A DNA stretch of 12,930 nt from CAVPLU01 sp050012535 (GTDB lineage: Archaea; Thermoproteota; Bathyarchaeia; 40CM-2-53-6), in assembly GCA_050012535.1 (NCBI GenBank), contig JBEKGZ010000059.1, forward strand, positions 1-12,930, written 5' to 3'. Shown piece after piece: positions 1-7,283 of this stretch (position 1 is the first letter of the stretch; each line of letters starts with the position of its first letter). A program made the translations under genes and the position numbers. The notes beneath the pieces are model-generated. The model was not told the origin of the DNA and made no database searches. It worked only from the letters and a program-made list of their open reading frames with translations.

Positions 1-1698
1 GAGGGGAACATTGTTCTCTATGTGGGGGGTCAGGCGCCCTACCGGGACCAACTTCAGATCGCCAGGGCGCTCGGCATCCCGCGTGAGAAGATACGTGTGG
101 TATCCTCCATCATTGGAGGCGCGTTCGGGGGCAAAGACGAGATCACCGTGCAGATTCACCTCGCGTTGCTGGTTCTGAAAACTAAACGTCCCGTTAAGAT
201 TGTGCTGTCGCGCGAAGAGTCTGGAATCGCGGGACTGAAGCGGCATCCAGTGATTATCACCGCTCGAACCGGAGCCGATTCGCAAGGAAGGTTGCTCGCA
301 AACCAAGTCAGAATCATATCTGACACCGGTGCCTATGCGTCTCTAGGCGGAACGATTTTGGACGTCAGCATGGAGACCTGTTGTGGACCGTATAATGTGC
401 CGAATGTTGACATTGACGCTTACTGTGTCTACACGAACAATGGTTTCTCAGGTGCGTTCCGAGGATTCGGTGCTCCACAATCAATCTTCGCTATGGAGTC
501 TCAAATCGACATAATCGCCGAGAAACTCCACATCGACAAACTGGAGATCAGAAAGCGAAACGCGATTCGCGAAGGAGACGTCAGCACTTTCGGCGTCAAA
601 ATCCCAGGAAGCATAGGAATTCACGAAACCCTGGAGGCAGTGTCGAAGTCCGATCTTTGGTTACACAGAGACGAACACAAGGCCCAGCGGTCTGAACCGT
701 GGAGCAGGCGAGGTGTCGGGATCGCATGCGCATTGAAGGGTTTCACATTCGGTGCGTTCCCAGATTTCGGCGCAGCGTCGATCACGTTGAATGCGGATGG
801 CACCTTCGCTGTTGGAGTGAGCTGCCCGGATATGGGTCAGGGCAACGTGACAGCCTACGCTCAGATCGCTGCAGAGAAGTTACGTTGTCAACTCGAGGAC
901 GTGCGCATCGATTCGGCAGATACTGGGCTTGCACCAGATACTGGAGGCTCCTCTGCTTCAAGGTCCCTCTACGTAGGTGGGAACGCTATCGTCAGAGCTG
1001 CGGAGAAGATGCGTGAGCTCCTACTCTCTCATGGGTCTCAGATGCTCGGCGAGCCTGAAAGTAAACTAGAATGTCGCGACGGCGCGGTCGTCGTTGTAGG
1101 CGATTTGAAGCGAAAAGCAACTTACGCCTCCATCGGGGTTCACACTCGAGCTCATGCAAGCCAATTCCGAGTTGAGGCTGGGTTTGATGTTCCAAGGTTC
1201 GAGCAGCCCATCGAAGGTACTATTGAGATTCCGCACTGGTCTTTCATGTACGCGACGGCAATCGCGCTCGTTGAAGTCGACACGTTGACTGGCAAGACGA
1301 AGACGCTGCGATTTCTGATCGCTCCCGATTCGGGCAAGGTGGTCAACCCTCAAGGTTTCAGTGGGCAATGCGAGGGAGCTGTTGTGCAAGGTTTGGGATA
1401 CGCGTTGACCGAGGACGCAATCATCGAGAATGGACATCTGTTGACTCCGAATTTCACAACATATCTGATTCCAACGATTTCTGATGTGCCTGAGATCGAG
1501 GTCGTGCCTGTTGAGACATACGAGAAGACGGGACCGTTTGGAGCAAAGGGAGTTGGAGAGATCGCGATCGTTCCAGTTGCGGCGGCAATCTCGAACGCCA
1601 TCTACGACGCAACCGGAGTTCGATCTTTCACTCTGCCGATCACATCAGAACGCCTATTCAACAGTCTCCGAGCCCAGAAGAACGAGCTGAAATCATAG
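1..1698 (+). CDS. Molybdenum hydroxylase large subunit L1 (xanthine dehydrogenase/aldehyde oxidase family), 5' truncated by window
   Basis: Catalytic molybdopterin-binding subunit of an XDH-family enzyme, which hydroxylates an aldehyde or N-heterocycle with water as oxygen donor. The frame is open from base 1, so the start and about 200 N-terminal residues (the a/b hammerhead domain) lie outside the window; the internal ATG at 22 is not the start. Visible motifs are a Gln in GGQAPY (near base 50) that matches the cofactor-contacting Gln, GGAFGGK (near 115-135), SGAFRGFGAPQ (near 450-482) and GAKGVGE with the presumed catalytic Glu at codon 1558-1560. AFRGFG is the XDH-type signature; the AYxCSFR loop of form I CO dehydrogenase is absent. 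It is a paralogue of L2 downstream. The stop TAG shares its last base with the GTG start of the MoaD-like gene. Family assignment is firm; the substrate is unknown. Confidence 0.93.
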   Translation, partial: EGNIVLYVGGQAPYRDQLQIARALGIPREKIRVVSSIIGGAFGGKDEITVQIHLALLVLKTKRPVKIVLSREESGIAGLKRHPVIITARTGADSQGRLLANQVRIISDTGAYASLGGTILDVSMETCCGPYNVPNVDIDAYCVYTNNGFSGAFRGFGAPQSIFAMESQIDIIAEKLHIDKLEIRKRNAIREGDVSTFGVKIPGSIGIHETLEAVSKSDLWLHRDEHKAQRSEPWSRRGVGIACALKGFTFGAFPDFGAASITLNADGTFAVGVSCPDMGQGNVTAYAQIAAEKLRCQLEDVRIDSADTGLAPDTGGSSASRSLYVGGNAIVRAAEKMRELLLSHGSQMLGEPESKLECRDGAVVVVGDLKRKATYASIGVHTRAHASQFRVEAGFDVPRFEQPIEGTIEIPHWSFMYATAIALVEVDTLTGKTKTLRFLIAPDSGKVVNPQGFSGQCEGAVVQGLGYALTEDAIIENGHLLTPNFTTYLIPTISDVPEIEVVPVETYEKTGPFGAKGVGEIAIVPVAAAISNAIYDATGVRSFTLPITSERLFNSLRAQKNELKS

Positions 1699-1973
1699 TG
1701 GGGACGGTGAAGGTTAGGCTCTTTCACGAGCTTAGAACAGCCGCTGGAGGAGGAGAGATCACTTTGGACGCCAAGAATGTCGGCGAGCTGCTGCGAGTCC
1801 TCGGTGAGCGGTACGGCAAGACGCCAAGGAATGTGTTATTCGATGGGGAAGGCCACCTCAGGGACTACGTATTCGTGTACATCAACAACATCCTTCTGAA
1901 ACCAGTTGATATGTCAGTTCCGTTGAAGGATGGCGACGTCATACTCGTGATTCCGCCAGTAAGCGGGGGATGA
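1698..1973 (+). CDS. MoaD/ThiS-like ubiquitin-fold sulfur carrier
   Basis: A 91-residue beta-grasp protein ending in the diglycine tail PPVSGG. In this family the tail is adenylated and thiocarboxylated to donate sulfur, classically for the molybdopterin dithiolene. N-terminal VKVRLFHELRTAAGG and the C-terminal LKDGDVILVIPPVSGG pattern are typical of MoaD. The length is close to the family norm of about 80-95. The GTG start at 1698 overlaps the L1 stop by one base, which implies coupled translation. Its place between two large-subunit genes of a molybdoenzyme suggests a dedicated cofactor-supply role, which is inference. A ThiS or other ubiquitin-like modifier role is the alternative. Confidence 0.88.
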   Translation: MGTVKVRLFHELRTAAGGGEITLDAKNVGELLRVLGERYGKTPRNVLFDGEGHLRDYVFVYINNILLKPVDMSVPLKDGDVILVIPPVSGG

Positions 1974-1976
1974 GCC

Positions 1977-2849
1977 ATCCCTAGATTCAATGTCTATGTC
2001 CCGCTCGGCCTCGACGACGCACTCAACTATCTTGAAGAGAACGCCTCCGAGACGCTTCCAGTAGCTGGTGCGACAGACCTCCTGCCACGTATCAAGAAAA
2101 AGCAAGTCGTCGCCAAGAATCTCGTTGATCTCTCAGGTCTTTCTGAACTCAGATACGTCAGGCGAGAGGATGGCAAGATCAGAATCGGCGCGTTGACTAC
2201 AATCGCTGACCTCGAAGCGGAAAGTAACAACTCAACCTGGGGAAGATTACTCAGCGACGTGGTCACCAAATTTGGCTCGCCTAACATTAGGAGCGTAGCC
2301 ACGGTAGGAGGGAACATATGTGCGGCTTCATCCTCAGAGGATCTACTTCCGGTCTTCCTGGTACTAGACGCAAAAGTGAAAACGATCCGCAAGAGCGGAA
2401 CGCGTGAAGTACCATTACGGGAATTCATGATTGCGAAACGAAGGACAGCTCTAGGTAGTGGCGAGATTCTCTCGGAGGTTTCTTTCCCGGAACCCAGCCG
2501 CCGATCCGCATGTTCATTTCAGAAGCTTGGAATGAGGAATATTCTGATTATTGCGTTGGTGTCCATCGCTGCCTTTCTTCAACTGAATGAGAGAGATACG
2601 AAAATCAAGACCGCAAGGATTGCATTGAACCGTCTTGAGGCCAAGATTCCGCAGAGAGCTGAGAACGTGGAGAAGGAAATTGTTGGCAAGGAATTGAACG
2701 AGCGGACGATCGAGTCGGGTGTGGACCGGCTTGGAGACGAACTGGCTTTGACATCCGATTTCCGTGCCTCAGCTGAATATCGAGAAGAGGCCGTAAAGGT
2801 GCTACTTCGCCGAGCGCTCGTCGATTGCCAGCAGAGAATCCTCGAGTAG
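1977..2849 (+). CDS. Molybdenum hydroxylase FAD-binding medium subunit (CoxM/XdhB-like), no standard start codon
   Basis: Carries FAD and passes electrons from the Fe-S subunit to the terminal acceptor. Reading from 1977 gives about 290 residues, the usual size. The N-terminal FAD domain shows AGATDLLP (residues 30-37) and VGGNICAASSSEDLLP (about 110-124), matching the two FAD-contacting segments of the family, followed by a CO_deh_flav_C-type C-terminal domain. Homology runs back to PRFNVYVPL immediately after the MoaD stop. That frame has no ATG, GTG or TTG before TTG 2193, which would delete 72 residues including the first FAD motif. Two readings remain: a non-standard ATC start at 1977, or a start at ATG 1970 (overlapping the MoaD stop) with one extra C at 1975/1976; removing it gives M-S-I-P-R-F. 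The CDS start is uncertain; the product is clear. Confidence 0.87.
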   Translation: MPRFNVYVPLGLDDALNYLEENASETLPVAGATDLLPRIKKKQVVAKNLVDLSGLSELRYVRREDGKIRIGALTTIADLEAESNNSTWGRLLSDVVTKFGSPNIRSVATVGGNICAASSSEDLLPVFLVLDAKVKTIRKSGTREVPLREFMIAKRRTALGSGEILSEVSFPEPSRRSACSFQKLGMRNILIIALVSIAAFLQLNERDTKIKTARIALNRLEAKIPQRAENVEKEIVGKELNERTIESGVDRLGDELALTSDFRASAEYREEAVKVLLRRALVDCQQRILE

Positions 2850-2858
2850 TGAATTCAA

Positions 2859-3341
2859 TTGGCTAGACATCTTGTGAAGTTCAATGTGAACGGTAAGGAT
2901 CACGCGCTCGTCGTCGAGTCCACAGAGCGGCTGCTCGACGTTTTGAGAGATCGGCTCGATCTGAAGGGAGTGAAGGAGGGCTGCGGAACCGGAGATTGCG
3001 GCACATGTACAGTCATCATGGATGGCCGACTCGTCAACTCCTGTCTCGTACTTGCAGTGCAAGCAAGAGACAAGAAGATCACGACAATCGAGGGGGTAGG
3101 CACTCGCGAGAGGCTACACCCGGTCCAGAAAGCTCTGATGAAATACAATGCAGCACAGTGCGGCTTCTGCACCCCAGCTATGGTGCTGGCTGGCAAGAAT
3201 CTGCTCGATCACAATCCGAGCCCATCTAAGGAAGAGATCAAGGAAGCGATAAGTGGGATCCTCTGTCGCTGCACTGGATACTACAAGATCATCGACGCCA
3301 TCCACGAGGCTGCGGGAGAGACATCGAGGGTCGAGAGTTGA
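2859..3341 (+). CDS. Molybdenum hydroxylase [2Fe-2S] small subunit (CoxS/XdhC-like)
   Basis: Electron-transfer subunit of 160 residues, normal for the family. The plant-ferredoxin-type N-terminal domain has Cys 42, 47, 50 and 62 (GCGTGDCGTC then C62). The helical C-terminal domain has Cys 101, 104, 136 and 138 (CGFCTPAM and CRCTGY) for the second [2Fe-2S] cluster near the molybdopterin. All eight ligands are present, so the subunit looks intact. The TTG start at 2859 gives MARHLVKFNVNG, which matches the expected N-terminus, nine bases after the FAD subunit stop with a weak GTGA at 2849-2852. The stop TGA overlaps the TTG start of L2 by four bases. Confidence 0.95.
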   Translation: MARHLVKFNVNGKDHALVVESTERLLDVLRDRLDLKGVKEGCGTGDCGTCTVIMDGRLVNSCLVLAVQARDKKITTIEGVGTRERLHPVQKALMKYNAAQCGFCTPAMVLAGKNLLDHNPSPSKEEIKEAISGILCRCTGYYKIIDAIHEAAGETSRVES

Positions 3342-5653
3342 CAGAAACAGCGGCCGTACAGAAGCTGCGCGAAGCACGAGGCTTCACACTAGTCGGCAAG
3401 AGGATTCAGCGACTTGACGCGCTTGACAAGGTGCTTGGTCTCCCACTCTATACGTCCGATATCGCACCCAAAGATGCCCTCTCAGTGAAAGTTGTAAGGT
3501 CAACTGTCCCTCACGCGCTTATCAAGCGAATCAACACGCAAGCAGCAAGGGAGATTGTCGGCGTCTTAGCGGTACTAACTGCGGAGGACATTCCTGGAAT
3601 CAACGAGGCATACGCTCTGTTGCCTGACCGACCTCTCTTGGCGAGCAAGAAGGTGAGATGCCACGGTGAAGCAATAGCTGTAGTCGCCGCCGGAGATTCG
3701 GAAACTGCCGAGGAAGCGGCTGATAGGATCTCTGTTGACTATGAGCGTCTTCCAGTCGTAACGTCGCCGGTTGAAGCGATGAAGCCGGATTCCCTTCTCA
3801 TCCACGACAGTGGAAATGTCGCAAAATATCTCAGAGTCAGGAAAGGTGACGTGAAAGAAGGATTCCGACAAGCCGACGTGATAATCGAGAATACGTACAA
3901 GACGCAGTTTCAGGACCCCGTGCCTTTGGAACCGGAGGTTGGTATGGCGTGGGTTGAGAAGGATGGATCAATCACCTGCGTCGGCTCGATGCAGACACCC
4001 TTCTACGTGCAGACTGGAGTCGCCAAAGTGCTCGGGCTTAGCGCTGACAAAGTGAGAGTGATTCAGGCGACGACAGGCGGGGCCTTCGGACCGAAATCGG
4101 ATGAGATGCCGGTGGATGTGTGCGCCATTACTGCGATGGTGGCGCAGAAGACCGGCAGACCAGCCATCCTCGCCTACACTCGATACGAGTCAATGATAGC
4201 CCATACGAAACGTCATCCATTCGTGATCACACTGAAGACCGGTGCGAAGAATGACGGACGCCTGACCGCTTCGGAAGCACTCGTTGTGTCGGATACTGGT
4301 GCCTACGCGTCGCTCGGACCGCTAGTGATCATCCGAGCATGCTTCCACGCAACAGGACCATATGTGATTCCACACGTGAAGACCGACGCGTATTGCATGT
4401 ATACGAACAATACGATGGCTGGTTCATTCAGGGGTTTCGGAAGCCCTCAAGTTCACTTCGCAGCCGAATCACAGATGGACGAGCTGGCGAAGAAGCTTGA
4501 CATGGATCCGCTCGACCTTAGGCTCAAGAATATCCTCAGACCAGGCACCCTCACAGCAACAAGTCAACTCGTAGATGAAGCGTGCGGGCTTGAAGAATGC
4601 ACCAAACGCGCAACAGAAGCATCCGACTGGCAAAAGAAACGGCTAGAGTTCAGTCGCGACCGCGGCCCGTTCCGACGTGGAATCGGCATCGCCCTGATGT
4701 ATCACGGAAACAGCCTCGGGCCAGAGGGCAGCGACTACGCTTACGTTCACATCGTGATCAAGCCTGACACCAAGATCATTGTACGAACAGCCCTGACCGA
4801 ATACGGGACAGGCGCGATCTCCGGGCTTGCTCAAGTCGCCGCGGAGACATTAGGCCTCCCGATTCACCTGTTCGAGCTCGACCGGCCTGACACGGCTTCA
4901 TGCCAAGAGACCGGGCCGACGGTTGCCTCACGAGTCATCGTGATCGGAGGAAGAGCTACACAGATCGCTGCACAGAAACTTAAGGAGAAACTACTCAACG
5001 TGGCCAGCGACTCTCTCCGCTGCGAACCCTCAAAGCTGACGATCAGAGACGAACACGTCAGCCACATTGATGATCCCAAACGAGCTGTTCCGTTCAAGAA
5101 GATCGTCGAGGAATGCTACAAGAGACACATTAGCCTCACAGAGACAGGCCACTACATTGCACCGAAATGCGAGTTCGAAAGTGAGAACAGTCAAGGAACA
5201 ACATATCTGCAGTACACGTACGGAGCCGTCGTAGCCGAAGTGCTAGTCGACATGGAACTAGGCGTCGTGAAGCCAGTCAAGATCACCGCAGCCTACGATG
5301 CTGGCCGCGCAATCAACCCGCTCTCCGTTGAAGGACAGATCGAAGGCGGAACCATCCAAGGACTCGGATACGGACTGATGGAACAGCTCGTTCATACGGG
5401 CGGAATGGTTGCCAACCCTACACTGGGAGACTACTATATTCCAACCTCGCTTGACATACCGGAAATTCAAACAATCATCGTCGAGTATCCGGGAGCGATC
5501 GGCCCATTCGGGGCAAAGGCGATGGGCGAGCCCCCAGTTGATTTGCCGGCCGTGGCTCTTGCGAACGCCGTTGCCTACACGACCGGTTCAAGGGTTTTTG
5601 ATCTTCCTATCATAGCTGAGAAAGTTCTCTTCGCAATGAAACGAAAACAGTGA
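3338..5653 (+). CDS. Molybdenum hydroxylase large subunit L2 (xanthine dehydrogenase/aldehyde oxidase family)
   Basis: Complete catalytic subunit of 771 residues. The a/b hammerhead domain spans roughly residues 30-140 (starting near LVGKRIQRLDALDKVLG) and is followed by the two molybdopterin-binding domains. Visible motifs are SMQTPFY with the cofactor-proximal Gln, GGAFGPK (247-253), GSFRGFGSPQ (362-371) and GAKAMGEPP with the presumed catalytic Glu731. Compared with L1 it has GPK for GGK and SFRGFG for AFRGFG, so the two probably differ in specificity, which is inference. The TTG start overlaps the Fe-S subunit stop (TTGA), consistent with coupled translation. It is the last gene of the operon; about 100 bases separate it from mtrH. 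Not form I CO dehydrogenase, as the AYxCSFR loop is lacking. The substrate is unknown. Confidence 0.95.
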   Translation: MTETAAVQKLREARGFTLVGKRIQRLDALDKVLGLPLYTSDIAPKDALSVKVVRSTVPHALIKRINTQAAREIVGVLAVLTAEDIPGINEAYALLPDRPLLASKKVRCHGEAIAVVAAGDSETAEEAADRISVDYERLPVVTSPVEAMKPDSLLIHDSGNVAKYLRVRKGDVKEGFRQADVIIENTYKTQFQDPVPLEPEVGMAWVEKDGSITCVGSMQTPFYVQTGVAKVLGLSADKVRVIQATTGGAFGPKSDEMPVDVCAITAMVAQKTGRPAILAYTRYESMIAHTKRHPFVITLKTGAKNDGRLTASEALVVSDTGAYASLGPLVIIRACFHATGPYVIPHVKTDAYCMYTNNTMAGSFRGFGSPQVHFAAESQMDELAKKLDMDPLDLRLKNILRPGTLTATSQLVDEACGLEECTKRATEASDWQKKRLEFSRDRGPFRRGIGIALMYHGNSLGPEGSDYAYVHIVIKPDTKIIVRTALTEYGTGAISGLAQVAAETLGLPIHLFELDRPDTASCQETGPTVASRVIVIGGRATQIAAQKLKEKLLNVASDSLRCEPSKLTIRDEHVSHIDDPKRAVPFKKIVEECYKRHISLTETGHYIAPKCEFESENSQGTTYLQYTYGAVVAEVLVDMELGVVKPVKITAAYDAGRAINPLSVEGQIEGGTIQGLGYGLMEQLVHTGGMVANPTLGDYYIPTSLDIPEIQTIIVEYPGAIGPFGAKAMGEPPVDLPAVALANAVAYTTGSRVFDLPIIAEKVLFAMKRKQ

Positions 5654-5704
5654 TTGCTCATCTGAATCGTTAGTCGATTGCCGCAGCCTACACTGAGCAA
5701 GTGC

Positions 5705-5726
5705 CTTTATCAAAGAGCCTAGGCTC
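5705..5726 (+). promoter_or_regulatory. Putative promoter/operator ahead of the MtrH gene
   Basis: The 94-base gap after L2 holds a T-rich element (CTTTATCA, 5705-5712) that could be a weak archaeal TATA box. Right after it lies a perfect 12-bp palindrome, GAGCCTAGGCTC (5715-5726). The palindrome sits between the TATA-like element and the start codon, where a bound dimeric repressor could block initiation. The arrangement is seen directly; the promoter and operator roles are inference from position only. Confidence 0.35.
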
Positions 5727-5753
5727 GTAGAGCCAGCAACGCTCGAATTGGAG

Positions 5754-6665
5754 ATGCCTATACGCTTGTGGAATTTCAAAGCTGAACAAAAGGTCTTCCA
5801 GATTGGAGGAATCAGTGTCGGAGGCGTTCCAGGACAACGCCCTGTCGTCCTCGTTGGAACCTTGTTCTATCACGGCCACAAGATCGTGAAAGATGAGAAC
5901 GCTGGCACATTCGATGAAGCAGCAGCGGAAGCGCTCGTAAAGGCTCAGGATGAAATGTCTGACAAGACCGGAAACCCGGCCATGATAGATGTCGTAGCTG
6001 CGAGCGCTCCCGCCATGAAGAAGGCCATCGACTTTGTGATAGATCTCACGAAAGCACCTATTCTGATCGATAGCCCTTCGGAACAATTCAGAGCCGTAGG
6101 TCTCACATATGCTAAGGAGCAGGGAATTCTTGATCGCGTGGTCTACAACTCGATCAATCCAAGCAGCAAACCAGACGAGTTGAAAGCAATCCACGAATCC
6201 GGTGTCAAAAGTTCGGTCTTTCTTGCATACAACATGAAGGACTTCAGCACCGCAGGCCGGACGAGCGCGATCAGAGAACTCGTAGGCAAGAGACAAGAAT
6301 TCGGAATAGAGAAACCACTTATTGACACATGCGTTCTTGATCTGCCCACGCTCGGCTCAGCTCTCCGGGCTATGTACGAACTGAAAGATGAGTTAGGTTT
6401 CCCAGTTGGATGTGGCGCTCACAATGCAGTTGCCTTATGGAAGGGATTGAAAACCAAGATGGGCGAGCAGGCAGTCAAGCCATGTCTTGCTTCGGTGAAC
6501 GCCACAACCGCGGCCGTCGGCGCTGACTTCATACTTTATGGACCGATCGATGACGCGAAAGTGGTCTTTCCCGCTGTCGCGATGGTTGACACAGCATACA
6601 GTCAACTTCCAATAGAGAAGAAGATCCAGATTCCGAGAACTCATCCACGTTACAGAATCGGTTGA
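5754..6665 (+). CDS. mtrH: Tetrahydromethanopterin S-methyltransferase subunit H-like methyltransferase (MtrH family)
   Basis: A TIM-barrel methyltransferase of 303 residues, close to the usual 305-315. In methanogens MtrH moves the methyl group from methyl-tetrahydromethanopterin to the corrinoid of MtrA. Stand-alone homologues act with methyl-corrinoid proteins and pterin carriers in methylated-compound metabolism. The match runs end to end: EQKVFQIGGISVGG, VGTLFYHGHKIVKDE, VVYNSI, LIDTCVLDLPTLGSA, GCGAHNA, GADFILYGPI and VFPAVAMVD all correspond to conserved MtrH segments. No MtrA-G gene and no corrinoid protein is in the window, so it is not part of a membrane Mtr complex here. ATG 5754 is chosen; TTG 5748 would add two residues. 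It probably heads a unit with the next three genes. Confidence 0.9.
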   Translation: MPIRLWNFKAEQKVFQIGGISVGGVPGQRPVVLVGTLFYHGHKIVKDENAGTFDEAAAEALVKAQDEMSDKTGNPAMIDVVAASAPAMKKAIDFVIDLTKAPILIDSPSEQFRAVGLTYAKEQGILDRVVYNSINPSSKPDELKAIHESGVKSSVFLAYNMKDFSTAGRTSAIRELVGKRQEFGIEKPLIDTCVLDLPTLGSALRAMYELKDELGFPVGCGAHNAVALWKGLKTKMGEQAVKPCLASVNATTAAVGADFILYGPIDDAKVVFPAVAMVDTAYSQLPIEKKIQIPRTHPRYRIG

Positions 6666-6687
6666 CGCGCACCGAGACGACGATTCC

Positions 6688-7272
6688 ATGGACGCGGTCG
6701 AGGCTGTCGTCAAACGGCTACTGGAGACACCCGGCGTTGTAGCGTGCTGGGTTGTGCCCGATGAGGACAGAGACTCACTACGTGAGATTGAGAGCGACGC
6801 GAACAGTCGTCTTGGGCTGCCGGGAATGGACATCGTCAATGAAGGAATCAGAGAAGCACTTGCTCGTCAACATGTTGTGATGATTTCTCATTCTCCGGCT
6901 TTGAGGCATCCGCCTGGCCCCATCATCGTCATCCTTAATGGGGAACAGATTGTGGGCGAAGAGGTCTGGCAACCAGGCCAGTACGAAAGACTCTCGAAGG
7001 ACCCGACCTCTCTCTTCCTAGGCAAAAGCCTGGTCCTCTATCGCGAAGCGCTTACTCAAGCCCGAGGCAAGCCGCTGAAACTCACGTACAGGGCTCTGCC
7101 ATTCCCAGAAGTCGAGGAAGTTCCGGGCGTCAAAGATGTCGTCTCGATCACAATAACGATCCCAGTGCACTTCCGCTTCTCACAGAAGGCGGGTTGGAAT
7201 CCTAACGACCCTAACTTGGGCACCGTCATGATCGGATTCAACGAGTCCAATCAAGCGAACACATCAGACTAG
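6688..7272 (+). CDS. Unrecognised 194-residue protein downstream of MtrH
   Basis: I do not recognise this family. The protein looks soluble: no signal peptide, no membrane segment and only one Cys (residue 15), which argues against a metal-cluster protein. The first half reads like an alpha/beta domain (VEAVVKRLLETPGVVACWVVPDE at the start, a hydrophobic GPIIVILNGEQIVGEE strand pair near residues 72-90). The second half has a VVSITITIPVHFRFS beta stretch and a polar tail. It lies 22 bases after mtrH in the same direction and just before the transporter, so co-transcription is likely. A role as partner or accessory of the methyltransferase is inference from position only. The ATG start has no clear ribosome binding site, so the N-terminus may shift slightly. 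Confidence 0.72.
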   Translation: MDAVEAVVKRLLETPGVVACWVVPDEDRDSLREIESDANSRLGLPGMDIVNEGIREALARQHVVMISHSPALRHPPGPIIVILNGEQIVGEEVWQPGQYERLSKDPTSLFLGKSLVLYREALTQARGKPLKLTYRALPFPEVEEVPGVKDVVSITITIPVHFRFSQKAGWNPNDPNLGTVMIGFNESNQANTSD

Positions 7273-7276
7273 GTGA
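7272..7276 (+). promoter_or_regulatory. Shine-Dalgarno site GGTGA for the MFS gene, supporting a CTG start
   Basis: GGTGA, complementary to the 3' tail of archaeal 16S rRNA, overlaps the stop of the preceding gene. Seven bases downstream is CTG 7284-7286, in frame with the transporter. No ATG, GTG or TTG lies in that frame until 7344, inside the first membrane helix. The site therefore decides in favour of CTG, unless a base is missing between ATG 7291 and the frame. Confidence 0.5.
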
Positions 7277-7283
7277 AGAACGT

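Noticed and set aside
2027..2428. A 133-residue open frame on the - strand
   Set aside because: It lies opposite the conserved FAD domain, which has clear motifs on the + strand.
1..5653. Aerobic form I CO dehydrogenase (coxMSL)
   Set aside because: Both large subunits have XDH-type AFRGFG/SFRGFG loops and lack the AYxCSFR active-site loop; neither supports CO oxidation.
5688..6296. A 202-residue open frame on the - strand
   Set aside because: It is antisense to the well-supported MtrH gene and its translation resembles no protein family; a frame shadow.
5754..6665. Evidence for methanogenesis
   Set aside because: Only MtrH is present; no Mcr or other Mtr genes are visible and MtrH homologues occur in non-methanogens.
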